This document shows, piece after piece, positions 47,125 to 58,166 of a DNA stretch of 64,000 nucleotides; position 1 is the first letter of the stretch, and the number at the start of each line of letters is the position of its first letter. The position numbers and the translations under genes are program-made. Below the pieces are notes generated by a model. The model did no database searches. It worked only from the letters and a program-made list of their open reading frames with translations, and was not told where the DNA came from. The DNA is taken from positions 168,462,933 through 168,526,932 of the forward strand of contig NC_081824.1 in assembly GCF_030867095.1 (NCBI RefSeq), in the 5' to 3' direction. This stretch comes from Alligator mississippiensis. Its lineage: Eukaryota > Chordata > Crocodylia > Alligatoridae.

Positions 47125-48867
47125 CCCAATTGGGGCCAGATGAGCAGGACATGCTTGGTAATCTGGTGGTAGCACCAGACAACAAAGCTAATCTCTTTAA
47201 CAGGTTCTTTGCTTCCATTTTTCTGAGCAGGGACCGGGTCAGCCCCCGCACTGGGATTCTGCATGGACATAGGGGAGGCGCAGCCAGGCCCAGGGTCAGT
47301 AAGGACCTAGTCAGGGAACTTCTGGAGGGACTAGACATATTCAAATTAGCAGGTCCTGACGATCTCTACCCCAGAGTGCTGAGGGAACTGGCAGAGGTCA
47401 TTGCGGGACCCCTGGCATGGCTTTACGAGCACTCATGGTGCTCTGGCGAAGTGCCAGAGGACTGGAAAAGGGCTGACGTGGTCCCCATTTTCAAAAAAGG
47501 GAGGAAAGAGGACCCAGGAAACTATAGGCCTGTTAGTCTTACCTCGGTCCTGGGGAAGCTCTTGCACATCTTCAAGGGACCAGCAGGGGAGATTATGCTT
47601 AAGGGCAACCAACATGGGTTCATTAGAGGCAGGGCCTGTCAGACCAGCCTGGTTGCCTTCTACGACCAGGTCACAAAAGCCTTGGACGCAAGTGTCATGG
47701 TGGACGTAGTCTTTCTGGACTTTAGGAAGGCCTTCGACACTGTTTCTCACCCCATCCTCATTAAAAAATTAGGCGACTGTGGTGTCTACGCCTACACAGT
47801 CAGACAGGTCGCAAACTGACTGGAAGGCTGCGCCCAGAGAGTGGTGGTGGACGGGTCATTTTTGACCTGGAGGGATGTGGGCAGTGGAGTTCCCCAGGTC
47901 TTGGTCCTTGGGCCCACACTGTTCAATATCTTCATTGGCGACTTGGACAAGGGGGTGAAAAGTACCTTGTTCAAGTTCGCAGATGACACGAAGACGTGGG
48001 GAGAAGTGAGCACGCTAGAAAAGAGGGACAGGCTATAACTAAATCTGGACAAGTTACAGAGGTGGGTGGATGAGAATAGGATGGGTTTCAATACGGACAA
48101 GTGCAAGGTGTTGCACCTGGGGAGGAGGAACCATCAGCAGACCTACAGGCTGGGGAACTCCCTTCTTGTCAGCACAGAGGCAGAAAAGGATCTTGGAGTC
48201 GCTATTGATTCCAAGATGAACATGGGCTGCCAATGTGGGGACGCAGTCAGGAAGGCTAACCGCACTTTTGTCATGCATCCACAGATGCATCTCAAGCAGG
48301 TCCAAGGAGGTGATCCTCCCCCTCTATGCGACATTGGTCAGGCCGCAGTTGGAGTACTGCGTCCAGTTCTGGGCACTGCACATCAGGAGGGATGTGGACA
48401 GCATTGAGAGGGTCCAGAGAAGGGCCACTCGCATGATCAAGGGGCAGCAGGGTAGACCCTATGAGGAGAGGCTAAGGGATCTGAACCTGTTCAGCCTCCA
48501 CAAAAGAAGGCTGAGAGGGGATCTGGTGGCCACCTATAAACTTGCCAAGGGGGACCAGCAGGCAACGGGAGGGTTTCTGTTCCCCTAAGCACTACCAGGA
48601 GTAACAAGGAACAACGGCCGTAAGTTGACTGAGAGTAGGTACAGGCTAGACATCAGAAGGCACTACTTCACAGTCAGGGCGGCTAGGAGCTGGAACCAAC
48701 TTCCAAGGGAAGTGGTGCTTGCCCCTACCCTGGGGGTCTTTCAAAGGAGGCTAGACAACCACCTAGCTGGGGTCGTTTGACCCCAGCATCCTTTCCTGCC
48801 CACGACAGGGGGTCGGACTTGATAATCTGCTTAGGTCCCTTCCGACCCTACCAACTATGAAAATATG
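47125..48867 (+). mobile_element. CR1 LINE 5'-truncated copy (RT to 3' end)
   Basis: Starts within ORF2 (VVAPDNKANLFNRFFASIF). It includes reverse transcriptase blocks: FKKGRKEDPGNYRPVSLTS, VVFLDFRKAFDTVSH, GPTLFNIFIGDLDKGV and FADDTKTWGE. It ends with the CR1 tail near CCAACTATGAAAAT. Several stops and frame changes are visible, plus a deletion just after SLTSVLGK, so it is older than the 12-17 kb copy. It lies between the 3' ends of TJAP1 and LRRC73 and widens that gap. Confidence 0.92.
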
Positions 48868-50223
48868 AGGCTCCCAAGTGCAGGCTGAGGAAGGCAGAAT
48901 GGACTCCTGCAATGGCATAAACCAGCTGTCACAGAGGTCCTGCCCCTTGGCAGTTTCAGCTGATGCATGGCAGCTTCAACAGCAAAATGTCCTTCAGCCC
49001 CACATAGGGGAACTGGTACTGAGCTGGACCAGTGTCTCCTACTGAATCCTCTTCTCACACTCAGCAGCAGCCCTAAGGGCAGAATGCCCCTTACTGAGAT
49101 GTCCTCAACTGCCTGCAGCCCTCCCCATCTCTATGGCCAACTCTACAGCTGTCTCACAAAGGTCAGGCCTCCTCCCTCCTCCATAAGCTAGAGGCAGGAC
49201 TCCAGCTTGAAAGGGCTGAGTCCAGTTCCATCAAGCTAAGGTTTTGGTACTTGGATTCCCACCAGGAAGATGGCACACAGAGCTTGCTCCCTGTTGGAGA
49301 TGTGCTGTAGGCAGTAGGAGTGGACAGGGTGGCAGGGCTCTGTTCCTACAGCAGCACAGAGAGGCCTCTGATGCATGAAGGCCCTTATGGATTAGGTACT
49401 AGTGTATGCTCAAGTGCACTGGCTGTGATGTTCTTTACATCAAGGAAAGAACCTTGAACTTTGGTTCTGGGCCACAGGAATGGAGATGGAACTGTAGATG
49501 GCCATGGGCTGTCTGCTCAGATATACCCCCTCAGCTGGCTTTGTGAACATCAGCAGCCCAGGCCTGACATTTGCTCCTGTCTTACCTTTTTCTCTGGATA
49601 AAAGTACATTCCAGCCACTAAACTCTGGAGGTTTGGGGCCTCCTGTCCTCCACAGATGCATCCTGGACCACTCTGGCCTGCAGTTTCCATCAGCTGGAAA
49701 TAGTCAGTGGAGGGCTGGTCATGTGGCTGCAGGTAGCCCAGGAGCCCCGTGGTACTGTTCTGCTTTGGAAAGCCTGGCTGTTTCAGGGTCTCGCCCTTCC
49801 TCCTTCTTTCAGCTTGTTCAGAACTCTTCCCTCTGAGTTGGAGCAGGAATGACAGACTCTCTTGCAGCAGAAAGCTGTGCCATGTCTGTGACTTTTATAA
49901 AACTCTCATCAAGACACTAGTACAAGCAATAGAAAGACCATCTGATATACACATCTGAATAAATACAACCTCTAGCATGTGGGCCAGGAATATACAGTCA
50001 GGAAGGGAAACGAGATCGAAACATGCAGCAACTGGACAATCACAAGCAGCTGACAGGGCACGTGACAAGAGACTTGTGGTGAGGTTCACTTATACCCAGA
50101 CCCAAAATTTTTGAGTCCAAAGGTGGTGTTGCTGGGCTGAGGATTGTACGGATGTGCAGTTGGGGCAGGCAGGCCTGGTGGATGCATGTGGGCTTGTGCA
50201 TGCAGGGCGCATGTGGCGCACAC

Positions 50224-50267
<44 letters not shown>

Positions 50268-50315
50268 TGCACACAACCCACACACGTATAGGGAGACTGC
50301 TTTGCTCAGTACAGG
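48868..50315 (-). other. Downstream of LRRC73 stop; 3' UTR end not fixed
   Basis: Reading leftward from the LRRC73 stop codon, no canonical minus-strand AATAAA is seen before the CR1 fragment. A TATAAA-type variant lies near 49893-49898. The 3' UTR includes the (CA)n run. Confidence 0.5.
50228..50266. repeat. (CA)n microsatellite
   Basis: 39 bases of uninterrupted alternating A and C, about 50 bp past the LRRC73 stop codon and so probably in its 3' UTR. Confidence 0.97.
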
Positions 50316-50386
50316 TCACATCTCCGTCTCTGCTAATAGACTGTCGCCAAGACCTGATGTCATCAAGACCATCTGGGAGTTGGAAT
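50316..50386 (-). CDS. LRRC73: LRRC73 terminal coding exon 6 (23 codons)
   Basis: The acceptor is catctgctttgcag. Two bases complete the split codon, then SNSQMVLMTSGLGDSLLAET and EM are followed by TGA. This is the family's conserved C-terminus, aligning to human without gaps across the junction. Confidence 0.92.
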
Positions 50387-53300
50387 CTGCAAAGCAGATG
50401 GAAGCAAGACTGTGAGACGTTTGGGCTGAAGAAGAATTTGGGTCCTCTTGCCAGATGCAGCGTTGAGGAAGGAGAAATGATGCTTGAATCTGATGTGGAA
50501 GGAGCCAGAAACTGATGGGAGAATTTTGAGGTGGGGAGCTGACTAGGCCCCTGCTGTCTGTGTAACACAGCAGAGTGGAGCTCTTAACATGCCTGTACCA
50601 GCATCACAGTGGAGATCCAGAATTACTGTCTCTGAACAATTCAGTGTGTTCAAGTTATGAGGGAATGGCCAGCCCAAAACCTCTTCCAAGGATCTGACGC
50701 CAAGCTGGGTTCTTCCTTTTGTACTCATCGTCACAAGTGAGATGGGTTCTGTTTATGAAATTAAACCTGAAGGGATACCTGGGCAAGCCCACTGCTTTCA
50801 GCCTCTGCCCACACAGGCTGTGTGGGTGAAGCCTTTCCTGCTAGATTCCACCCTACTGTGCTAGGGCTGGAGTTACCTACCTCTCTGTCTAAGCTGATCC
50901 CTAGAAGCTCGCTCTCTTTGTGCTGGAGGGTGGACAACTATATTCCTTGTTGAGTTTTAAAGAGGGAGGTGATGTCAGAAAGCTGCTAAGAGGCTGTTGC
51001 ATTGCCCCTTCCTGGCTGCTCTTAGTAGCACTGGCCAGTATGTGACCACACCAAGGAACAGCCTGTCACTGGCACCAAAACTGCTCGTCAGACTCATCCA
51101 AGTGACAGAGCCCCTTTAGGGATGAGTTACTGGAAGATCTGGCTGTCTCCCAGCCAGAAAACACTGTTCTCCTCCTCAGATGCTGGAGACAGATTTTTTG
51201 CAGAGCGGCTGAACTAGGAAGCACTGGGGTCCAGCTTTGGGCAGTGGAATTTGGAGGGTGGGGTCTACAAATTAGCTGGTTTGAGCAGGACCCAGGTATC
51301 AGCAGGAGGTTGTGTCACTGGTGTGCTGGGATGCATCAGGGTGCAGATTTTTTGACATGCTGTGACCAGTTAACTTGTGTGCTGTTTACACATTAGAATT
51401 GGGGAGGGATGGAAGGGAAGGGAGTTGTCGATAAAAATTTGGCCAGATCTAGGTGTTGCTCTCAAATCTTTGTGCTGCTTTGTCATCGCAGTCTAGACTT
51501 GTTTGGTGCATTGTCGACAGCTGGACTTGTTCCTATTGGACTGGCCACTTTGGGAGACTGGTTTAAAACAAAAACCAGCAGGATTAAGATCGATCCTCTG
51601 TCGGCCTTTCTCCCTGTTAGCCCTGCCGGAGTCCTATCAAACACCAATATAATGCTCACAGGCAACTCTGTGACATCCCTGTGCTTTGCCTACAAGCACT
51701 GCACCAACAGAATATGGCACCTGTGGATCATCATGAGGCTTAAGTCATGAAGCAATGAAGAGACGTGTAACCTGCAGGCGAACTGAGTGAAGCAGAATGG
51801 AATGGTGAACTTCAAAACTGGCCAAGACACCAAAGGGAACCTCAGTAGTTATGAAAAGCCCATGAGATCTTTAATGCCTGTGCCAGTTCAAAGTCTTTAC
51901 TGAAAGAGGTTCATGCCCATGTTACCCTGTCTCCACACCCACAGCATTGTCCTGGGACACTGGTGTAAGGAAAAGCCAACTATGGCTCACCTCCACATCT
52001 GGAAGCATCTGGGTTGTTCTTAGAGGCTCCCTATCTGAGCAATGGCATGATCATGGCTGCTTAACTTGCAGATCCCACCTTGAGGTTGTTTGAATTCCAG
52101 CCCACAAAGAGAGACGGGCCCCCTTCCCTGTACCAGCCCCACAGCAAGATGCTCACTTGCCCAGAGAACATCATAAAGACCCGATTCCCTCCTGCCCTGC
52201 CCCATCCTGTCCCATGTCCCCTCCAACCTCCCCAGGCCCTCAGAAATCTTACTGTTCTGGCAAATCCAGGGATTCTTTTCCCTGGCTGTAACTTCCCGAG
52301 CCTCATTCTCCTCCTCTTCCTCACCCTCGGAGAGCAGGTCAGAGATCTGTTGCTGCAGTTCAGGGCTGATGTTGTTCTCTGCCAGAATGAGTGTGCGCAG
52401 GGCTGTTGGGTAATTCTCCACCATGTCCAGCAGGGTCTGACCAGAACAAAAACCAGAAGCAGGTGGACAAGCAGCACAGACAGACTGGTGGGGGAGGAGG
52501 TTTAGAGCTACTGTCTACATACTCCTGCCAGCACATTTTAGTTCCACCCTTCGCTGGCTCCAAACTCTCTGCACAAGGGCTATACCCAAAGAGGGAGTTA
52601 CTCCTGCATACCTGCAAGCTCCCCTGCTGCCTCCAGGCATGACCCATGTAAACAAAGTCAGAGGAGATCCAGAATGGCAAATTTCACTGCCATGAGCCAA
52701 GGTTCTCAGGGAAGAGACTGCAGGGGATTTCATCCAGGCCGTAAGCTACAAAACCCTAACCTCAAGCTCTACCCCCGCCCCTACACACACACACGCCTAA
52801 ACACTGAACTGCTGCCCTAGTTATAAAGCTAGTTCCTGAATCTTCCCCCCCACACTTTTTTCTGAGAACCAGAGAAACCAGAATGACTTGCTCAATCCAA
52901 CTTGCTTGAGGCCAGAGCAGGGGAACAAAGAACCTTGGGCTGAGGCCAGCCCAACACCTCCAGTGTCTGAGAGCCTTGGGTCGACAGAAGGAACAGGCGG
53001 ACATCAGCACACATAGTGGAAGAGGCTGCTATAAGGGGAGGGGTGAGGGGTGCAGAGATCCCTGGCATGGGGGAGGAGGCTGAGGCAGGGGCTGAGGATT
53101 CTACAGATGGCGGAGGCCCATGGCCCTGAGGTGGCAATGATGCTAGATCAGTACCAGGCACTCCTCACCTGTGCTGACTGATTGGTAAGCCCTGTTCCTT
53201 CCAAGTCCAGGACCTCCAGGGTGCGACTGGAAGCCACAGCGACAGCCAACATCCCCGCTACCTGGTCACCTGGAAGAGAAGGAAGTCAGGGAACTCAGCA

Positions 53301-56300
53301 GTGCCTGGCTTCATGCAACTCAGACCACACATGCCCTTGGGCTAGAGATACCCTGGGAATGCCTTCTGGGAACCCCCCCTACCAACACTGCCAGCCAAGC
53401 TCCAGGTGCCAAGGACCCCTGGGAGGAAGGAATGAAAGGCTGCTGGTTGCAAGGAGAGACAAAGGCGGGGACTGACTGCTGACTGTGGGAACGGCTGGGC
53501 ACATCCAAGAAAGACAGACGAGGAACACAAAGTGGAATAGTTTCCCTTGCAAGGAAACTTGCCTCATCCATAGCGCCTTCCAGCCACCTCACCAAGGGTC
53601 TGAGAGCCTCCTACCTCTGTGCTTGCGTTTCCCCTATGGGAATGTAGCTGGCTTATGAATGAGAAGGAAGCATGTACCAGTCAGAACAAGAACCCAGGAC
53701 TCCTGGCTCCCAGGGTTCTGCTCTTACCATTAGACCATTTCTTCTCAGAGCCAGGCATAAAACACAGGAATCCTTGTTCCCAGCCCTTAACATGGGCTTG
53801 CTTCTTTTCCAGCAGGGTTGGAAATAGAGAGGATGAATACCAAAGCATTTTTCCTGAAAAATCCCCAGAGATGCAGCAGGGCTGGCCATAGCAAATTGCT
53901 GGTGCCTGTACCAGTGATGGGATTTTCCCTGACTTTTGTTAAAAGAAGGGCTCCATCAAGTCCTATGCCAGAGGCTCTCGCCACAAAAACAGACAGCATC
54001 CAGCTTGCTAGGACAGAGCAGAAAAAGTAGGCCTGGCCTGGCATCCTAGGCAGTATAGGGCAAAAAAAACCCTGCATGACTTGCTTTCCTGGGTCACAAG
54101 AAGCAGCCCCTGAAGTGACTAATTGTCCTGAATTTTCCAGGACACTTCTGAAGTTTGAGGCTGTGTGCCAGAGTCTCCCAGACATTCCTACCCTGGGACT
54201 TGTCCTGAATTTGGAAAAAATCAGTTCTATATCATCCAATCTTTTCACAGCATCCATGCAGCACCAGGCAGCTTCCCGCCACATCTTTGGAGAAGCAGAG
54301 CTAACTAGCCTACCAACACTGTCAAACAAAGGCAGCTCTACAGAAGCAGTTTGCACCATTTCCAGTAAGCAGAGCTGCCTTTATATGGTGATGTTGGTAA
54401 GCTAGTTCAGTGGTTCTCATCCTTTCTTGTACCAGAACCCATCTGTAAACTCAATGGCCAGTCCTGACCCAGTGCCCCTCACTCCTGCCCCACTCCCTCC
54501 TGCCCCCAGGTCCCCATTGTGTGGAGCACTGGGTGGGTCTGTGGGACAGAGGGACCCCAAGCAATTCCTTGCAGGCTGAATTGTGTCAGCCTGCAAGAGA
54601 AAAGCCACGGTTTCCCACATTTTATCCTTTAAAGGAGAATCCATTTTTTAAATTTGTTGATCCATTTTTAAAGTTTATTCATAACCCTTTCATATATTCC
54701 TGCGACCCACTTTTGGGTTGCGACCCGTGGGTTGAGAAACACTGGGCTACTTAGCTCTGCCTATCCACAGATGTGGCAGGATGCTGCCTGATGCCGCAGG
54801 GGCACTGTGAGCAGAAGATTGGATGATATGGAACTGAATTTTTTCTCCGAATTCAAGACAAAATTCCCAGGTCAGGGACTTTTGGGGGCCATGGTGTGTC
54901 CAAAGCTGCAGCCCAGGTTCTGCTACCCCAAATTTGGTCTTGCCTGGCCTGGACTTTGCTTTGCCAGCTGCCTACCCTGCAGCCTGAGCTGGAGAAGACT
55001 CAGTTTCTATAGCAACCACTGCCAATCTCTTCTCCTTGCTATTCTCTGGGGAAGGAGAGCAGGGTGCGGGCACCTTCCCTTGCCAGGCCAACGACTGAAG
55101 CCTTGAGGGACTGGGAATGGGGGGAGCCATGGGCGGGCAACACTGGAGCTAGGGGACGACACAAAAAAGCCCACATGGCCAGGGGCAGGGACAGAGCCCA
55201 GGATGGTTCCTGCAGCTGACAAGTCCCTGTGAAACATGGTTAGTGGGCCTCAGTGCATTTCTTAGAAGGACACGTGTCCTCATCACACAATATCACCATA
55301 ACTGGGACCCACTGCTCCCAGCACAGAGGACTAAAGGGCCATAGGGAGTGGATTCCTCCCCTCACTGCCCTGCCCTGCCAGTGCTAGGGTGGTCCCTGGT
55401 CTGAAGCTGTGAGATGGGCACATTCAGCAGCGGCAAACCCACCCCAGCCCCATCCTCTAGTGGTTCTCCCGCATGCCTGCCCTCCCCAGCTCACCCAGAG
55501 GGTTGTAGTCCAGGTTCAACACTCGCAACTGGGAGCTGTGAGCCACTGCAATGGCCAGGCGCCCCCAGCCTTTGGCTGTGACACCCGGGTTTGCACTCAG
55601 TGTTAACTCCTTAAGGCCTGAAGAAAAGAGAGAAGCCAGGTAACACCTTAAGGGGCCAGGCAGCTCAACCAAACCTCCTGGAGAGAAACCAGGCCAGCCT
55701 ATCAGAGAGCAGGGAAATGGCAGGGTTCCAAATTATGCAATCCACTGCATTTTGATTGGCTAAGGGATGTGATTTGCATAATAACTACAGCCATTTATCT
55801 GCTTAAACACCATCTGCAGCCCAGTCTCTTAACTTGCCCACAACAAACATGGCTGCCTGACCACATGCTACCTTCAACCTGGCATCTGCTTAACCCAAAC
55901 AGCAAATATGATAGAATCAAAACAGGAGTAGGTCTCACTAAGTGGAGGCAATTGACAATACGGACAAGGGAGAGCGGAGAAAGCAGGTCCTGAGGCCCGG
56001 GGTTAAGGGGGGCCGCAGGTGAGAGAGAGGGGAGAGGGGAAGGTAAGCACTGATGCCTGTGTTCAGAAGAGGACAAGTTGTGGAGCAAGGTGTGGTGGTG
56101 GCAGTCGTGCATATGCTAAGCATATAGATGATCAGCAGCCATTCCAGGTGCCAGGGTGAGACAGCGGAGACCACAGTTCACTAGAGGGCACTCTCTGCCA
56201 ACTCAATGACAGCCATATCCTGATTAAAAAGCCCACTGGCCTCAGACATCACTCGCAAGGATGGGGGCCTTGGAGCGTATTCAGCCAGGAGACAGTAAAA

Positions 56301-58166
56301 CCCCCGTGCAAGATCCTTCGCTGATCATTTCTCACAGAGACCATATGCTGTGCCTCCCAGTTCTGGGTCAAGGGCTGAGGCAAGCGCTGCAGATGCACTG
56401 GCATTCATTGTCAATGCACTGATCGCAGCCCAGATGGCATGAGTGCAATACAAATCTTAACTGCAAGCCCTGTCTCCTCAAACAAACTATCCCATCATGA
56501 GGCAAAACCAACTGGCCTCCCCATCCACCATTGCCACAATCTGTGGTCTACTGGACAAACTCCAGGCTCCACAGAACGACATAGGAGAATGCAGGACCCT
56601 CACCCGGTGGAAGCAGCTTCTCTACCAAGGGGCTGTTCAACCCCAATTATGCCTGGGGGACGGAGGAAACTCACTAGAGAGAGAAACATTATAACCTGCT
56701 CCCCGAGAGTGTGGGAGGGAAGGAACAACAGCCTGGCTCCGAGCAGGGTGACTTGCATTACCTATGGGTTACACTGGACCTGGCAGGCCCTGCAGCCCCT
56801 TCTCCTTACCTGACTTGGCCCCGTCAGGGGGCAGGAGCCCACAGATGAGGTTGATGCCCTCGTCGCCCAGCATGCAGTCTCCCAAGTCCAGAGCCACCAG
56901 CGAGGGATGGATGGAGAGTGCCGGGTTAAGGAGGGCCAAGCCAGCGTCTGTCAGAGGGCTCCCATGGAGGCTGTGTGGGGAAAGGCTTGGAGTCACAAAA
57001 GAGGCTTCCTCAGGCCACCAGGGGGCTTTTTGGCCAACATGAGGAGGCAGACGGTCTGAAAAGGGGAGCATCACCAAGCCCAGTGCCTGGTGGCAGTGGC
57101 AATGCTCCAACATGCCTAGAGATGCCAGCTCCAGGAGCAAGGGCACGGAGCAGATGGACACCCAAGGGGCTCTGGTGACAGGTGGCAGAGGTGCAGAGAC
57201 AGACAGCCAGGGTGAGGGAGGGATGGGGTGTTGTGGAGGTGCAGAGACAGCTGATATGGGGCAGGGGGAAAGAGACAGGGTGTCCAGGAAGGGCAGAGAC
57301 AGTCAAAGGGGGGAAAGGGACAGGGCATCCCAGGGGTGCAGAGATAACCTGGGAGAGGGGAACAGGATAGGGTATCCCTGGGGCACAGACACAGCTGGGG
57401 TGGGGGGTGGAAGGGACAGGGTGTCCCAGATGTACACCTGGGAGACAGGGGGAGTGCAGGGGGTGTCCCAGAGGTGCAGAGACAGCTGAGGGGGAAAGGA
57501 TGGAGTATCCCTGAGGCACAGAGACAGCCAATATGGGGGGGGAGGGACAGGGACAGAGTGTCCTGTAGGTGCAGAGACAGGTTGGGGGGGGGGGAGGCAG
57601 GGAAAGGGACGGGGTGTCCGGGAGGTGCAGACAGCCAATATGGGGGGTGGGGGAGGTGGAGGTAGGAGAAGAGACAGGGTGTCCTGTAGGTGCAGAGCCG
57701 CAAGGAGGAAAGAGGGACGGGGTGTCCCAGAGGTACAAAGACATCTAGGAGACGGGAGAGGGGGAAGCAGGAGGTGCGCCAGAGGTGCAAGCACAGCCAG
57801 TATGCAGGAGAAGGGCCAGGGTGTCATGCAGGTGCAGAGACAGGCGGGGGGAGGGGTGTCCCGGAGGCAGCCGAGGGGCAGGCGGGGCACTCACAAGAGC
57901 GACTGCAGGGAGCGGTTTCCGCGCAGGCCGTCGGCCAGCTGCCGGACGCGCGGGGCGCTGCTCACGACGCCCAGGTTGAGGTTGAGCTGCGCCAGGGCGC
58001 GGGTCTCGGCCAGGCCGCGGCAGACGCGGGCGAAGTCGCGGTCGGCTAGGCGGCAGCCGCGCAGCGACAGCAGGCGCACGGCGCCCTCCCGCAGGCTCTC
58101 GCACACGTCCCGCGTCTCCGCGCCTGACAGCGCCTCCCCCGAGATCTGGATGGAGCCCGGCAGCAT
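50316..58166 (-). CDS. LRRC73: Leucine-rich repeat-containing protein 73, six coding exons
   Basis: On the minus strand the coding exons are 58166-57895, 56970-56810, 55617-55495, 53269-53169, 52436-52253 and 50386-50316. All are AG/GT with agreeing phases, giving 303 aa (human about 316). The protein starts MLPGSIQISGEALSGAE and ends LGDSLLAETEM, matching LRRC73. It contains ribonuclease-inhibitor-type leucine-rich repeats (LLSLRGCRL, LAQLNLNLG, LVALDLGDCML, ELTLSANPG, VLNLDYNPL, EVLDLEGTGL, TLILAENNIS) and then an acidic tail (SEGEEEEEN). There is no signal peptide or membrane segment, so it is probably cytosolic. Its function is unknown. It is convergent with TJAP1, as in human. The difference from human length lies in the tail. 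No breaks are seen. Confidence 0.95.
50387..52252 (-). other. LRRC73: LRRC73 intron 5
   Basis: Intron between coding exons 5 and 6. Uncharacterised sequence at about 51400-51780 carries a 113-codon plus frame that I do not recognise. Confidence 0.75.
52253..52436 (-). CDS. LRRC73: LRRC73 coding exon 5
   Basis: The acceptor is tgttctggtcag. It encodes TLLDMVENYPTALRTLILAE, then NNISPELQQQISDLLSEGEE and an acidic stretch, ending NPWICQN. The donor AACA|gtaaga leaves phase 1. The open frame continues into the intron as far as 52020, but homology shows that it splices here to the small last exon. Confidence 0.9.
52437..53168 (-). other. LRRC73: LRRC73 intron 4
   Basis: Intron. A short (AC)n-like run lies near 52785-52795. 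Nothing else. Confidence 0.85.
53169..53269 (-). CDS. LRRC73: LRRC73 coding exon 4
   Basis: The acceptor is ttctcttccag. It encodes DQVAGMLAVAVASSRTLEVL and DLEGTGLTNQSAQ. The donor is CAG|gtgagg and the exon ends in phase 0. At 101 bp it is too short to stand out by ORF length. Confidence 0.93.
53660..53750 (-). mobile_element. MIR-type SINE fragment (tRNA-related end)
   Basis: The aacccaggactcctggctcc...gctcttaccattagacc pattern is the reverse of the MIR tRNA-derived head as seen in reptiles. It lies in LRRC73 intron 3. Confidence 0.6.
54150..54915. repeat. Foldback (inverted repeat) interrupted by a hAT-like element
   Basis: The left arm (about 54150-54350, read on the minus strand) matches the right arm (54360-54407 plus 54745-54915, plus strand). 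Shared blocks include gttggtaggctagtt/gttggtaagctagtt, agatgtggcgggaagctgcc/agatgtggcaggatgctgcc and agattggatgatat. The centre is near 54355. Arms of about 200 bp are moderately diverged. The source family is not recognised. Confidence 0.65.
54408..54744. mobile_element. hAT-like element inserted in a foldback repeat
   Basis: 337 bp with ends cagtggttctcatcc and ggttgagaaacactg. It is flanked by similar 8-bp sites (AGCTAGTT, GGCTACTT; 6 of 8 match), as expected of an old hAT insertion. It interrupts the right arm of the foldback at 54150-54915, in LRRC73 intron 3. It contains a polyT/AT-rich stretch but no frame. Confidence 0.65.
55495..55617 (-). CDS. LRRC73: LRRC73 coding exon 3
   Basis: The acceptor is tcttttcttcag. 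It encodes LKELTLSANPGVTAKGWGRL and then AIAVAHSSQLRVLNLDYNPL. The donor is CTGG|gtgagc and the exon ends in phase 1. It covers two leucine-rich repeats. Confidence 0.94.
55618..56809 (-). other. LRRC73: LRRC73 intron 2
   Basis: Intron with no recognised repeat or exon. Confidence 0.85.
56810..56970 (-). CDS. LRRC73: LRRC73 coding exon 2
   Basis: The acceptor is ttccccacacag. One base completes Phe, followed by LHGSPLTDAGLALLNPALS and LVALDLGDCMLGDEGINLIC to PPDGAKS. The donor is TCAG|gtaagg and the exon ends in phase 1. Confidence 0.94.
57180..57875. repeat. G-rich minisatellite in LRRC73 intron 1
   Basis: A run of about a dozen diverged units of roughly 55-60 bp. Each is built on ggtgcagagacagc, then a G/A-rich run, then agggacagggtgtccc. 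It fills most of intron 1 (56971-57894). The long proline-rich frames on either strand here are artefacts of the repeat. Confidence 0.85.

Larger units (their letters stand above)
53270..55494 (-). other. LRRC73: LRRC73 intron 3
   Basis: Holds the MIR fragment, the foldback and the inserted hAT-like element. The 190-codon minus frame at 53787-54359 lies across the repeat and has no recognised homology. Confidence 0.8.

Noticed and set aside
51409-51750. A 113-codon plus frame in LRRC73 intron 5
   Set aside because: The composition is partly protein-like and it may be an old repeat, but I recognise no family and will not assign one.
52020-52252. Read-through tail of LRRC73 exon 5
   Set aside because: The conserved C-terminus is on the exon at 50316-50386, joined through a matching donor and acceptor.
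53787-54359. A 190-codon minus frame in LRRC73 intron 3
   Set aside because: It spans the foldback repeat arm and its flank. No recognisable domain, start context or splice structure.
57010-57890. Long proline/threonine/serine-rich minus frames of up to 244 codons
   Set aside because: They are products of the G-rich minisatellite in LRRC73 intron 1. The same repeat is open in several frames on both strands.
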